From positions 119,213,693 through 119,277,692 of the forward strand of contig OU015493.1 in assembly GCA_907164885.2 (NCBI GenBank): a stretch of 64,000 nt of DNA, written 5' to 3'. The stretch's first letter is position 1, and the number at the start of each line of letters is the position of its first letter. The translations under genes and the position numbers were made by a program. This document shows positions 22,714-32,690 of this stretch, piece by piece. The notes below the pieces were generated by a model. That model was not told the origin of the DNA. It worked only from the letters and a program-made list of their open reading frames with translations, and ran no database searches. This stretch comes from Dolomedes plantarius. Taxonomy: Eukaryota > Arthropoda > Arachnida > Araneae > Dolomedidae.

Positions 22714-22990
22714 CAGGGTGAATTTTTTTAAACTGACACTACTCAGAGCCATCTGTAACGCGATCTATTAGCCGAAATTCCACCAAAATTGATAGAGGGA
22801 CTAAGGGCGACATGGGAAAGAGTTTCCATGAAAAAAAAAGTTCCAAAATATGGTTCCAAGATATGGCGCTGTTGTTGTCGGCGCAACCGAGAATTTGCAC
22901 TAAACGTAAGTAAAACGTCTAAAGGCAAATTCATGACTACGTAGTCGACAGCAGCGCCAGTATTTCGGACTATAAAGATAAAGGGTGAAT

Positions 22991-23161
22991 CAGTGGCGAA
23001 CCCAGGGGGGGCCCCCCCCCCCCCCCCCAAAGAAGTAGAAATATTGATTTTGCATTATAAATATTTTTATTCGTTCATCTCGTACCCCCATGCATTATAA
23101 ATATTTTTATCCATTCATCTCCCCCCCCCCCCCACAAGAAAAAATCCTGGGTGTGCCACTG
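22991..23161. mobile_element. hAT-type MITE (CAGTGGCG family)
   Basis: 171 bp with ends CAGTGGCGAACCCAGG and CCTGGGTGTGCCACTG, flanked by the perfect 8-bp duplication GGGTGAAT (22983-22990, 23162-23169). It contains poly-C runs and a tandem 40-bp duplication starting GCATTATAAATATTTTTAT. Related ends occur at 32436-32616 and 34308-34476. Confidence 0.92.
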
Positions 23162-23177
23162 GGGTGAATACCAACAA

Positions 23178-23246
23178 GTGAATTTTTTTGTTATTCATTT
23201 GTCTGCTTATTACAGCAGACAAATGAATAACAACAAAAAAATTCAC
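23178..23246. repeat. Near-perfect 30-bp palindrome
   Basis: Arms 23178-23207 and 23214-23246 pair with a 3-base bulge around a 6-base centre; the arms run from GTGAATTTTTTTGTTATTC to AGCAGAC. It lies inside the mariner relic next to the hAT MITE, and may be a hairpin generated during its internal deletion. Confidence 0.85.
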
Positions 23247-23257
23247 GTCAAACCCCT

Positions 23258-23566
23258 TTATGCAGCAAATTTACTTCTCCCTCCTTCAATGTGACCTCCA
23301 TCCTGGTGGACGACCCAGTGCATCTTGAACAATACGTTCTCAACAGCCGAGCGTAACATGTCACCAGGAATGTTCATCACAGTCCGGGATATGTTGTCCT
23401 TTAGGGCCAGCATGTTAGAGACTTCACCAAGGCACACCTTGGACTTTAAATAACCCCACAGAAAGAAGTGACATGGGTTAGATCTGGGGAGGGAGGTGGC
23501 CATGCAAGTCGAAAAAAGCGACTGATGACCCTTTCTTCTGTAAAGCGAAGTTGCAACAGATTTCAC
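23258..23566 (-). pseudogene. Mariner-like transposase, C-terminal fragment
   Basis: 102-codon frame with PRSNPCHFFLWGYLKSKV (normally PRSPDLNPCDFFLWGYLK in mariner-like proteins), a helical segment, and the ending VVHQDGGHIEGG. The expected Pro-Asp-Leu of the last catalytic region is altered (SNPCH), so the third catalytic acid is lost or displaced. The rest of the transposase is missing. Confidence 0.75.
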
Positions 23567-23838
23567 ACCGATCTTTATAGCCCAAAATACTGGCGCTGCT
23601 GTCCACTACATAGTTGTGAATTTGTATTTTGATGTTTTACTTGCCTTTCATGCAAATTCTCGGGTGCGCCGACAACAACAGCGCCATATCTACCCTTATC
23701 AGTGACTTTTGTAACTAATTTTTTTTTCACGGAAACTCTTTCCCATGTCGTCCTTAGTCCCTCTATCAATTTTGGTGGAATTCCGGCTAATAGATCGTGC
23801 TACAGATGGCTCTGAGTAGTGTCAGCTTTAGAAAAATC

Positions 23839-23843
<5 letters not shown>

Positions 23844-23889
<46 letters not shown>
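23844..23889. repeat. (TA)n array, left part
   Basis: Pure TA repeat. The array resumes at 24510, consistent with having been split by the LTR-like insertion between. Confidence 0.95.
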
Positions 23890-23894
<5 letters not shown>

Positions 23895-24508
23895 CTTTAG
23901 AAGACCAGTACAGGAGAGGGATTCACACACAGGTAGACGTAACCAGGGAGAAGAGAACACAATTCCAGGAGAGCCATTAAAGAGCACGCACAACAGAGAT
24001 GAGATGCAAGTTATTTATTTATTTATTCTGGATAACGAAGATATTATTTAGGAAACATTTCAGTAAAGCACCGGTAGCTTTACAACAGGGCACACACAAA
24101 CACTTAAATACCATCCGCCGGACCTGCTGGAGCTTGAGAAGGCAGAAAACGTTATTACATGTTATCGAACAGCAGCGGAAGCAGCGCGAAGACAATGGGG
24201 ACAAGGGATAGGGGAACGAGAGAGCGAGAGCGCGCGAAACTCCTTTTTATACTTTAGGGGCGCTAGATGTTTAGAATGCTATAATTGGTTAGAAACGGAC
24301 ACATGATTGACCACATGAAGGTATGACTAATTTCCACGCGCCTGTTAGTGGGTAAGAGGTTAAAAATAACTTTACCGCACGCGCGGTTAATGGATAATTT
24401 AGCTGGTTATTTCGTTTATTCCTTGGTCACAATTTGGAATAGGGGTTGTGATTTATTGAAAGGATAAAATTTAGAATACGCGACAATTAATAATGGTGGG
24501 GCGTTATC

Positions 24509-24509
<1 letters not shown>
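23890..24509 (-). repeat. Probable solo LTR inserted in a (TA)n array
   Basis: On the minus strand it starts TGATAACGCCCCACC, has a TATA box (TATAAAAAGG, about 24242-24251), and about 220 bp downstream a run of AATAAA signals (24011-24028), the order expected in an LTR. Both sides are (TA)n, fitting insertion into one array. No internal coding region, so a solo LTR is the best reading. The terminal CA expected at the far end is not clear, so the boundary is approximate. The BEL/Pao-like start is only a resemblance. Confidence 0.45.

Positions 24510-24592
<83 letters not shown>
24510..24592. repeat. (TA)n array, right part
   Basis: About 80 bp of pure TA. Confidence 0.95.
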
Positions 24593-24596
<4 letters not shown>

Positions 24597-24598
<2 letters not shown>

Positions 24599-24690
24599 GG
24601 GTGATTCAAAACTCCATGTACAAACTTTTTGGGGAGGTAGAATACTCAAAAACAAAACAGAATCACATAGGAATGTATATAATTTGTATT
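24597..24690. mobile_element. Fragment of a mariner-like terminal repeat
   Basis: Follows TA and begins CAGGGTGATTCAAAACTCC, a mariner-type terminus distinct from that at 22714. No matching second end was found, so only the terminal ~90 bp is supported. Confidence 0.45.
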
Positions 24691-24710
24691 ATATTTTAAT
24701 ATGGATGAAA

Positions 24711-25340
24711 ATCCTGTAATGTTTGATATGATAGGAAACAATACAATTGATGTGAAAGGAACGAAAACGGTTCACATAAAACAACAGGTCACAAACAATC
24801 TCCCTTCACCGTAGTGCTTTCCTGATTAGCGGACGGTACAAAATTAAAACCCATGGTTATTTTTAAAGGAAAGATGATGCCGAAATGTAATATCCCTAAT
24901 GGCGTTTTCATTCATGTTCACGAGAAAGGATGGATGGACGAAAACGGTGTAAAATTATGGATAAGAAATGTGTGACAAAAGCTTCCTGGTGCCTTACAGA
25001 ACCCAGAAAGTCTTAGGGCCTGTTCACATAGGAGTCCGGTAGCGGAGCGTTAAAGTATTGAAATATATTTAACCAATGACAAACCTCCAAACGATTAGCA
25101 ACGAAATTTTTAACGCGTATGATTGGTTTATTTTCGTCTCAACGTCATCTTATCTTTAACGCTCCGCTACCGGACTCGTATGTGAACAGTCCCTTAGTTT
25201 GGGACATGTTCAGATCCCATCTAACGGATAATACAAAGAAATTAATGAAAGAGTGTAACAGTGTAACACAGACATGGCAGTTATTCCAGGCGGATTAACG
25301 CCATTAGTTTAGCCAAACCATTCAAAGGAAATTTAAAACT
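24711..25340 (+). pseudogene. pogo-type transposase relic (DDE region), split by a MITE
   Basis: One plus frame reads [15 protein letters not shown] (first catalytic Asp region), then FTVVL, KLKPMVIFKGKMMPK, HEKGWMDENGVKLW and PGALQNPESL. After the inserted MITE (25016-25193) come VWDMFRSHLTDNTKK (second Asp region) and MAVIPGGLTPLV. Two in-frame TGA codons precede the MITE (after FTVVLS and after LWIRNV), and TAG follows GGLTPLV. The N-terminal DNA-binding part and the terminal repeats are not recognisable. It is a different pogo lineage from the Tigger at 17343-20047. Confidence 0.75.
25016..25193. mobile_element. PIF/Harbinger-like MITE
   Basis: 178 bp, TIRs of about 40 bp starting GGGCCTGTTCACATAGGAG and its near-complement, flanked by the 3-bp duplication TTA (25013-25015, 25194-25196). 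The 3-bp target and GGG-type ends are the Harbinger pattern. It interrupts the pogo relic. Confidence 0.85.
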
Positions 25341-26287
25341 GGAGCTCAAAGATTTACCACCTAAACGTTGTCTCAGACTTCTAGCATATTATTGTTACAG
25401 ATGATTTAGAATTGAAAATCGAGTAAACTAAAAGCGAAGAAAATTGTCAAAAGAACTATTTATGATTTTTGACGACCATTAAAAATTTAAATCTATCACT
25501 GGACTGGAATCCCACCAGTACAGACTATGCAAATGTGTATGCATTTGGATTTCTCCCCTAAAACTACACTTTGAAAGTGATAAATAGCAACAAACATCTT
25601 AAAGTTTGAATTAAATTTGCCGGATTTATTAAAATACTTCTATTCTTATTTTCGGAGGAAATGACATAATACAACAATACTTTATACTATGAATTACATG
25701 ATACATGAAAGTAATGGGGTATTTCATTAATTGACATGTTGCTTAAAACGGAAATCCTGTACAAAAAAAGCATTTTGTTGTGTTATAACCGGTGGAATAA
25801 AATAAAGTTTAATTGTTGTAATATAATTTTTAAGCATCAAACCTTAAAGAGGCTTTGTAACTGTATGACCAGTATTATGAGTTAATGAGGGCGGAAACAA
25901 CTAACATTTATGTCCGCATAATATTTATATAACATTTATGGGCGGAAACAATTAACACAACTGCTGCTGAAAATAACCAAACGGATTTTTTATATTGTAT
26001 TTAGCGAATCCTCCATGTCTTGTCTGTTTGTTATCTCTCGACAGTTCTATATTTTAATCCCTAGATTTATAGGAAATTTCATTGCTCACTATTGAGGACT
26101 GTATAAGAACACATTTTGCTTCGACTGCTTGAAAATATACAATGATGAGTTTTGGATACGTGTTCTTGCGTACTCCTAAGTTAAAGTGGTTTAACCTTTA
26201 ACTTACGTCGCCATATTTTCGATACCCTTTTTAGAACTTGAAATTTCATGCCCCCTTTGTATAAACGGCCATTAAAAGGATTATATA
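25341..26287. other. Gene-free stretch
   Basis: AT-rich. A short direct repeat GGCGGAAACAA occurs around 25890 and 25940. No coding features recognised. Confidence 0.5.
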
Positions 26288-27696
26288 CACTGCTGGCCAC
26301 TGTAAATGCAACACCCTGAAGGAAACATGCAAATAACATGAAGTTTACAACATGCATTAGCGGAGGTGAGATATGCAAATGATTAGAATTTCAGCGCAGA
26401 CGCACATCACGCGCGCCTGTGGCGCCACTTCAAAGAGCTATTTAAGGCTTGGAGATTTCGACGATTTCAAGTTTGGCAATTGTGTTTTTCTTGTGGTTTT
26501 TTCAAAAAAACGATCAATTATGCCTCGTCGAAAACAGCGATCATCTTTTGATCAAGTATCCGAGTTCGAAAGAGGAAGGATAGTGGCCTACCGAGATTGT
26601 GGATTATCTTTCAGGGAAATCGGTAGTCGTGTTGGACGAAACCAAACAACTGTAATGCGGATATGTGATCGTTGGATGCAGGAGGGTACGACGGACCGGC
26701 GTGTTCGATCGCATCCACCTCAGCGCACCACGTCACGCGATGACAGGCAAATTGTGCGCATGGCAGTGACGGATCGCTCAGTCACATCACGAACCATGGC
26801 ACAGCACATGCAGTCTGTAACGCATCATCCAGTGTCTGCGCGTACCATTCGACGCCGTTTACAGCAGAGTGGTCTGTCCGCAAGACGTCCATTTCTTTGT
26901 CTACCCTTGGCGCAGAACCACAGACGTCTCCGCCGCCAATAGTGCGATGACAGAGGGATGTGGACGGCAGAATGGAATGAAATTGTCTTTACAGACGAGT
27001 CACGCTTCTGTCTGCAACACCACGATGGTCGCATTCGAGTCTGGAGACACCGTGAAGAGAGGATGCTGAACAGCTGCGTTATGCACCGCCAAACTGGTCC
27101 TGCACCGGGTATTATGGTATGGGGCGGTATTGGATATCACTCTCGCACACCTCTAGTACGCATTGCCGGTACTTTAAACAGCCAGCGCTACATCTCCGAG
27201 GTGTTGGAGCCAGTTGTCCTTCCTTATCTTCAGGGCTTGCCCACAGCCATATTTCAACAAGATAATGCGCGACCACACGTGGCACGCATTGTCCAACGGT
27301 TCTTTGTCAATCGCCAGATTCAATTGCTTCCCTGGCCACCTCGCTCTCCGGATCTTTCGCCGATAGAAAACATGTGGTCCATGGTTGCTCTACGATTGAC
27401 CCAGATTCCATCCCCAGCTGCCACAGCAGATCAACTTTGGCAACGTGTGGAAGCTGCTTGGTCTGCTGTACCCCAAGAACTCATCCAAAGTCTCTTTGAA
27501 TCAATGCCGAGGCGTGTGGCAGCGGTGATCTCCAACAATGGCGGCTACTCTGGCTACTGATTTTGGCAGGAACCACACTTCACAGAAGTCTATAAATTTA
27601 ATCATTTGATACTTGGTCAACATGTTATCTACAAAATAAATTTTGTTGTGATATCTCTTGTCTTTCTTGGTGTTGCAATTTGGGTGGCCAGCAGTG
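26288..27696 (+). mobile_element. Tc1-like DD34E transposon, copy 2 (complete ends)
   Basis: 1409 bp with TIRs starting CACTGCTGGCCAC at both ends (28 bp with a few mismatches), flanked by TA. Same family as the elements at 1-1291 and 35544-36954. Confidence 0.93.
26520..27560 (+). pseudogene. Tc1-like transposase, one nonsense codon
   Basis: Begins MPRRKQRSSFDQVSEF at ATG 26520 and ends GGYSGY at 27560, 346 codons. The frame is uninterrupted except for TAG at 26940-26942, where both sister copies have TGG (RRQW). HTH region, DESRF, QDNARPH and SPIENMW are all present, with 34 residues between the last Asp and Glu. A single point mutation separates it from a complete gene. Confidence 0.92.
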
Positions 27697-27851
27697 TATA
27701 TATTCATTCTTGGGCCCGTATTCTTGGGATACATGGTATCCCACCCTGTAAGGAAAAAGTTAATGAATATTATGCAGAAGAATCTAATGACAATTGCTAA
27801 AACTTGATCCATCACTGCTATTGAATATGTGTGACATGAATGTTCTTTTTC
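27697..27851. other. Spacer
   Basis: Short non-coding flank between a Tc1 element and a hAT element. Confidence 0.5.
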
Positions 27852-27993
27852 ATTTATGTCAGAGGTTCCCAACCTTATTTGGCTAACCGCCCCCCCCCCT
27901 TTTCAAAAGAAAAATTACTCAGCGTCCCCCTTCAAATTTTCCTACTTAAGTTAACAAATAGAGATGCAGTGACAAATTTACGTCCATTTATGA

Positions 27994-28403
27994 ACCGTAA
28001 AATTTTGACTATAAAACGCACACATGTATGATACGCATGCTTGATTTTGCACGAAAATTTCGGAAAAAATTAAAATTCGACTATAATACGCACCCATAAC
28101 TTTTCAATATTTTATTTAAAAATTGCACAAATACTTATTAACATAAATAAAATTTATAATAAAAATAAACGAAAACGTCAAACTCGGTAGGAAAAAAAAA
28201 CTTAAATTTTTAATTCAAAACAAACAATACTGTCATATTATCAGTCTTAATCACCTTTAGTAGAATACAGCCCATCTATTTTTTGTCGTTTATTCAATGT
28301 TTAAAACTACGTTATTTTTTGTACATGAGTATAATACGTACCCTCATTTTTGCGGACTAAAATGTGAAAAAAAAAGTTCGTATTATACTGAGGATTTTAC
28401 GGT
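27994..28403. mobile_element. MITE with ACCGTAAAAT ends
   Basis: About 410 bp; left end ACCGTAAAATTTTGACTAT, right end the complement of ACCGTAAAATCCTCAGTAT. Repeated ATAATACGCACC-type motifs occur inside both ends. Superfamily uncertain. Its right end touches the TA target used by the Tc1 element at 28409. Confidence 0.7.
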
Positions 28404-28408
28404 ATATA

Positions 28409-29628
28409 CCCTAAAGTGCCACTGAATTAAGGATACCAAAGCCTATGCAAATTGTGTAGCGCTGCGCATCATATATGCGCAAGTGAGGGCGCTGTGGTAA
28501 CTGCATATATAGCGCGTACTGTGGTTGTTCTGAATTAGTTGTTAGAATTGCCAGTATGGGCAAACTGCCTGATTTAGACGCCTTCGATCGCGGACAAATC
28601 GTAGGTGCGCGACGCATGGGCCATTCAATTTTCGAAATCGTCAGACAGCTAGGATTTTCAAGGTCGACAGTGTCAAGAGTATACCAAGAATACATGGATG
28701 GTGGAAAAAAAACTAGCGATCGGGCAAACTGCAAAGGACAATTAGCCTTGACAGTGCGTGGTGAGAGACGGCTCAGGCGTATTGTACGTAGCCAGCGAAG
28801 CCAAACATTAGCTCAAATTACCACCCAGTGTAATGACGGTGCCAGTCGTACAGTCAGTAAACGGACTGTGCAACGCTCGCTTCACCGTATGGGTTTCGGG
28901 AGCCGTCGACCTACGAGAGTACCATTGCTCTATACTCGCCATCGGGCTGCACGTCTTGCCTGGGCAAGAGAGCACAGAGACTGGAGTGTAGAGGACTGGA
29001 AACGAGTAGCATTGAGTGATGAGTCTCGATTCCGACTACTTAACGCCGACGGGAGGCTGAGAATATGGCGTCAGGCTCATGAAGCCATGGATCCTGCATG
29101 CCTGGCTGGAACTGTACAAGGGCATGGTGGCTCAATCATGGTCTGGGGTGTTTTTTCGTGGCACAGTTTGGGATCTTTGGTGCGTGTACCAACCTCCCTC
29201 AATGCAATTCGGTACGTAGAGTTGCTGGATGATCACTTCCATCCGTTTATGCTGTTCTGTTATCCGCACGGTAATGGATTTTTCCAGCAAGACAACTGTA
29301 CCTCTCACAAGTCCCGGTTGGCTACTGGCTGGTTGGATGAGCATTCCTCTGACTTCTCTGTCATGAATTGGCCACCTAGAAGCCCAGACTTAAATCCTAT
29401 TGAGCATCTTTGGGATGTTTTGGAACAAGGCGTGAAAGGCCATCACACAGCACCAAAGAACCTTACTGAATTGTGGACAGCTTTAACCAATATTTGGAAA
29501 GCCATTCCCGTGGAACGTTTCCAGAAACTTGTTGAATCTATGCCTCGTCGTGTGGCAGCCGTTATCAAGGCCAGAGGAGGCCCAACTCGTTACTAGGTAG
29601 GTATCCCTAATTCAGTGACACTTCAGTG
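28409..29628 (+). mobile_element. Tc1-like DD36E transposon, apparently complete
   Basis: 1220 bp. Imperfect TIRs share GT[GT]CACTGAATTA[AG]GGATACC in inverted orientation, flanked by TA at 28407-28408 and 29629-29630. It carries a complete transposase frame and is nested in hAT element C. Confidence 0.92.
28556..29596 (+). CDS. Intact DD36E Tc1-like transposase
   Basis: A 346-residue frame from ATG 28556 (MGKLPDLDAFDRGQIVGARR) to a stop after GGPTRY. Two HTH-type DNA-binding subdomains occupy about residues 10-120; the second half is the DDE core with D155 (LSDESRF), D246 (QQDNCTSH) and E283 (NPIEHLW). The last two have 36 residues between them, the DD36E spacing. No frameshift, stop or lost catalytic residue is seen, so this is the best candidate for an active transposase in the window. 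It shares the C-terminal ARGGPTRY-type ending and spacing with the frameshifted element at 1300-2500, but differs clearly in sequence and in TIRs. Confidence 0.95.
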   Translation: MGKLPDLDAFDRGQIVGARRMGHSIFEIVRQLGFSRSTVSRVYQEYMDGGKKTSDRANCKGQLALTVRGERRLRRIVRSQRSQTLAQITTQCNDGASRTVSKRTVQRSLHRMGFGSRRPTRVPLLYTRHRAARLAWAREHRDWSVEDWKRVALSDESRFRLLNADGRLRIWRQAHEAMDPACLAGTVQGHGGSIMVWGVFSWHSLGSLVRVPTSLNAIRYVELLDDHFHPFMLFCYPHGNGFFQQDNCTSHKSRLATGWLDEHSSDFSVMNWPPRSPDLNPIEHLWDVLEQGVKGHHTAPKNLTELWTALTNIWKAIPVERFQKLVESMPRRVAAVIKARGGPTRY

Positions 29629-29847
29629 TATATTTCTATCTATGTCCTTCAACATAGTAAAGAAAGATGTCATAAATAACACACATTAAAGCTTGAAATT
29701 ATAAAATTATTTATTAAAACCAACCACAGTAACATTCGCATTACACATATAACATGAAGTTAAAGAAGGATAATATTAAAATAAAAACTACGAAAAACTT
29801 TAAAACTAATCCTAATGAGAAGGGTGAAACTGGTGCGATGCTAACAG

Positions 29848-29983
29848 TCAATTAACGTTCGGCACTATTTCTGTCAGCAGCATTTTTAAACGATCGCGAT
29901 TAGCTATTTGTAGTCTGTTTCTGTCTTTAGTAAGCAGATTTGCTACTACACTGAACCCACGTTCCACTCAATAGGATGAAGGA
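29848..29983 (-). pseudogene. hAT transposase C-terminal fragment
   Basis: The minus-strand frame reads PSSY, stop, VERGFSVVANLLTKDRNRLQ, then MLLTEIVPNVN: the hAT dimerisation motif. The stop replaces the residue normally between SY and VER. It lies inside hAT element C and shows which transposase family made it. Confidence 0.8.
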
Positions 29984-30156
29984 AATGCAATTAAAATCTT
30001 TTGTACTATAGCCTATAATCCAGAATAAAGTACCGGTATCTGATTTTGCAGCCTGAACTGTTGGTAGCTGAGTTTGAGCACCCCTCTATTACGCCTTGGA
30101 CCAGCAGTGCCCACCAGGGGACGGTACCGCCCCCGTTGGGAACCACTGATTTATGT

Positions 30157-30820
30157 GGGCATTCAACCCTATTTTGGATCAAATTCGAGATTTCTCTTTC
30201 GGCCGATAAATGGTGCCATCAGTCTATTTTCCCCTTTGAGCTAGGAAACGGATTATTTTAAATGATTTCTTCGTTTCTTTTAACTTTTTGTCATCGTCAA
30301 GATTTTCCTTTTCGGTTCGATACGGTTTTTTCCCATCTTTGGGGTAACGGATCTTTCTTACGACGGCCAACGCCAAGGCGGGTTACTGACCCAGGCTTCA
30401 GCCGTAAGTGGTTTTCCAAATTCTGCCGCCGTGTGGTAATTTTAATTCGAAACACCACTCCATGTTAATTTAACTTTCCATCCGTTCGAGATTTTAGGCG
30501 ATAGCTTCTCATGTAAAATTAATTACCTTGACCTTGTCTAAGAGAAATGTTTCCATTGGATTAATTCAGACTTCCTTCTAAATTTAAGCTTTGGCACCGA
30601 CTTTTTGAAAGCGACGATAAATTGTCTTTCAAACTACAATAATTAATATATTAACTGAAGATGAACAATATAATTTACAAATTTTAAGAAGCAAAGTCTA
30701 AAAACATTTTACGTTGTTGACTACAAGCATCCTTGAGATCGCCATTTTTTGAACAAGAGGATGCAGAGGCGGCGAATTTCCTGACAGCCACAGCAAACAC
30801 TCGCTTATAAAAACCGAACA
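30157..30820. other. Non-coding stretch
   Basis: Two short plus frames (30046-30468) have no recognisable motif. No gene supported. Confidence 0.5.
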
Positions 30821-30824
30821 TTAA

Positions 30825-31847
30825 GGCTGCTGTGTACTAACCCAATTGGATTCGCTCACCTTAATTTTAACCTATGGAGAAAATGTGTCTACTATTTACA
30901 GTTACATAAATGTTGATAATCCAATAAAAATGGCATTTTCAGATAGCCTGAACTTTTCTGCACCTTGCAACCGGATTCACTTTATAAATTTCGTCCACCA
31001 AAGGAATTTATCTATATATTTAAGTTTATAAGCCGACTTTTTGGATAGTCCGTGAGAGAAAACTACTGCATCGATTGACTTCATTTTAGTCTTAAACGAA
31101 AGATTGTAATCTTTAGATTTGTCGAATTTGGTTTTTGTAACCGCAATTTCTATTAATGAGCGATTATTTACAATAGAAAAATTGATTTCTGCGCATGCTC
31201 AGTGGCATGTTTAAATCTGTCTGTAGAAACTCACTGTTTCTGGGCATGCAGAGTGACACGTTTTAACGATAAACACCTTTATTCCGAGGAGTCTCTCTAG
31301 ATCTCTGTCTGCCATTTTTATTATTATGATGATTATGTGTGTGAAATATAAGATTAAACCTCATGGAAATTGTTTATTTCGCGCTGTTTAATTAGCGATA
31401 ATTTACAATTTTTTTAAAAAATTGCTTTCTACGCATGCTCAGTGACATTTTTAAATCTGGCTTTAGATACTCCCTAAGCACGAGGCCGCTTAAACACATT
31501 AATTTGTTTCTGCTCATTATGAGGATTTTCAGCATTTGGCAATGATGTGTTGAGTATAATTTGTGTATTAGTACATTTATTTACTATCTAGCCGTCATGT
31601 TTTGACGGGTATCAACTAGTGAGCGTTTAAACCACACTGTACCAGATTTTTTCCCGAATAATTTAAATTTTAAAATATTATTTGCATTTTTTATTAAAAA
31701 CGAAAAATACCCCAAGGTGTAAAATTTCTTTCTCTATTACGGAGTACAGTTTTTTGAAAAACAAAAAACAAAAAAATCTTTAAATCCAAGTCAGCAATCC
31801 TTGGGCATTGAGGTGAGCAAATCCAATAGGGTTAGTACACAGCAGCC
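30825..31847. mobile_element. TTAA-flanked non-autonomous DNA transposon, copy a
   Basis: The ends GGCTGCTGTGTACTAACCC and GGGTTAGTACACAGCAGCC are perfect inverted repeats of 19 bp, with further partial matching inward, flanked by TTAA on both sides (30821-30824, 31848-31851). 1023 bp without coding sequence. An internal segment with GCATGCTCAGTG is imperfectly duplicated at about 31190-31215 and 31430-31460. TTAA targets are used by piggyBac and Kolobok; the class is not settled. Confidence 0.85.
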
Positions 31848-31851
31848 TTAA

Positions 31852-32250
31852 GTCATTATTTTAGAACGTTTGTTCTGCGAAGAAAAGCTAGAAAATGGGA
31901 TTCTAAGGGATTGGAGGACCTAAAAAATTTTCAGCTCGTAAGATCTGATTGTGACACGCTGTAGCATGAAAAAATTATAAAAATTCATGATTTTACTTTC
32001 ACGTGTTTGTTAAAAAGGAGACGTTTCACGAGAAGGGAAAAATTATTTGGACATAGGGTTGATAAAATTGCTGCGACAGGAATGGCACAATGTTATCCCT
32101 CAATAGAGATATTGTATGCTTATATTTAAAGTCGCATGGGTAATAATAACCACAGCGGGTGAAACAACAGTATTTGATGTACCCCAAATATGAGCCTTAA
32201 AAGTCTCCTCTCAAGTTGAAATTATAAAAGTTAAAATGAAAAGATAAATT
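31852..32250. other. Non-coding spacer
   Basis: Nothing recognised. Confidence 0.5.
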
Positions 32251-32385
32251 ACGGTATTTTTTTGGACCACAAGACGCACTTTTTTTACATAAAACAATGG
32301 ACTTGAAATTCGGGTTGAGTCTTATAGTACGAAGGTTACATTAAAATAAAATGAATATTTTATTATATATGTTATATGTATTTAT
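32251..32385. mobile_element. Fragment of an ACCGTATTTTT-type MITE, copy 1
   Basis: Begins ACGGTATTTTTTTGGACCA then AAGACGCAC and runs into ATTAAAATAAAATGAATAT. The same order occurs in inverted orientation at 42395-42517. Superfamily unassigned. Confidence 0.6.
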
Positions 32386-32435
32386 TATGTATATTAGTAT
32401 ATTATGTATATTTATTACTTACACACACACAAATA

Positions 32436-32615
32436 GAGTGACGTAGCGAGTATAACTGGCGCCCGAGGCACGATACCTTTGTGGCGTCCTCCCCCCCCCC
32501 CCTCGAAAAATACTAGCATCCCAGAAAATCTTGTATGTCTTGGGGACCATTTGGCGCCCCTCTGTGAATGGCGCCAGGGGCATGATAGACCCCCTCCCCC
32601 CCTCGCTACGCCACT

Positions 32616-32616
<1 letters not shown>
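32436..32616 (-). mobile_element. hAT-type MITE (CAGTGGCG family)
   Basis: 181 bp; the right end is the complement of CAGTGGCGTAGCGAGG, and the left end GAGTGACGTAGCGAG has mutated at its first base. G/C runs are inside. The target duplication cannot be judged because the flanks are CA repeats. A weak minus frame is low-complexity. Confidence 0.75.
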
Positions 32617-32659
<43 letters not shown>

Positions 32660-32690
32660 TATATATTATTTATTATATTTGTTATACATA
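32617..32690. repeat. (CA)n then (TA)n microsatellite
   Basis: CACACATACACACAC followed by TATATATTATATAT. Simple repeat. Confidence 0.9.

Larger units (their letters stand above)
22714..23843 (-). mobile_element. Mariner-like element with ~270-bp terminal inverted repeats
   Basis: Left arm 22714-22982 and right arm 23577-23843 are inverted copies sharing long runs (for example AGAGCCATCTGTA and GATAGAGGGACTAAG), and the element begins CAGGGTGA. TA-rich flanks fit Tc1/mariner insertion. It encodes only the C-terminal end of a transposase (23258-23566) and carries a hAT MITE at 22991-23161. A non-autonomous derivative. Confidence 0.8.
27860..30148 (-). mobile_element. hAT element C with nested MITE and DD36E Tc1
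   Basis: The ends CAGAGGTTCCCAACC and GTTGGGAACCACTG are imperfect inverted repeats, flanked by the perfect duplication ATTTATGT (27852-27859, 30149-30156). It retains a piece of hAT transposase on the minus strand (29848-29983). Nested inside are a MITE (27994-28403) and a Tc1-type element (28409-29628). Confidence 0.9.
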
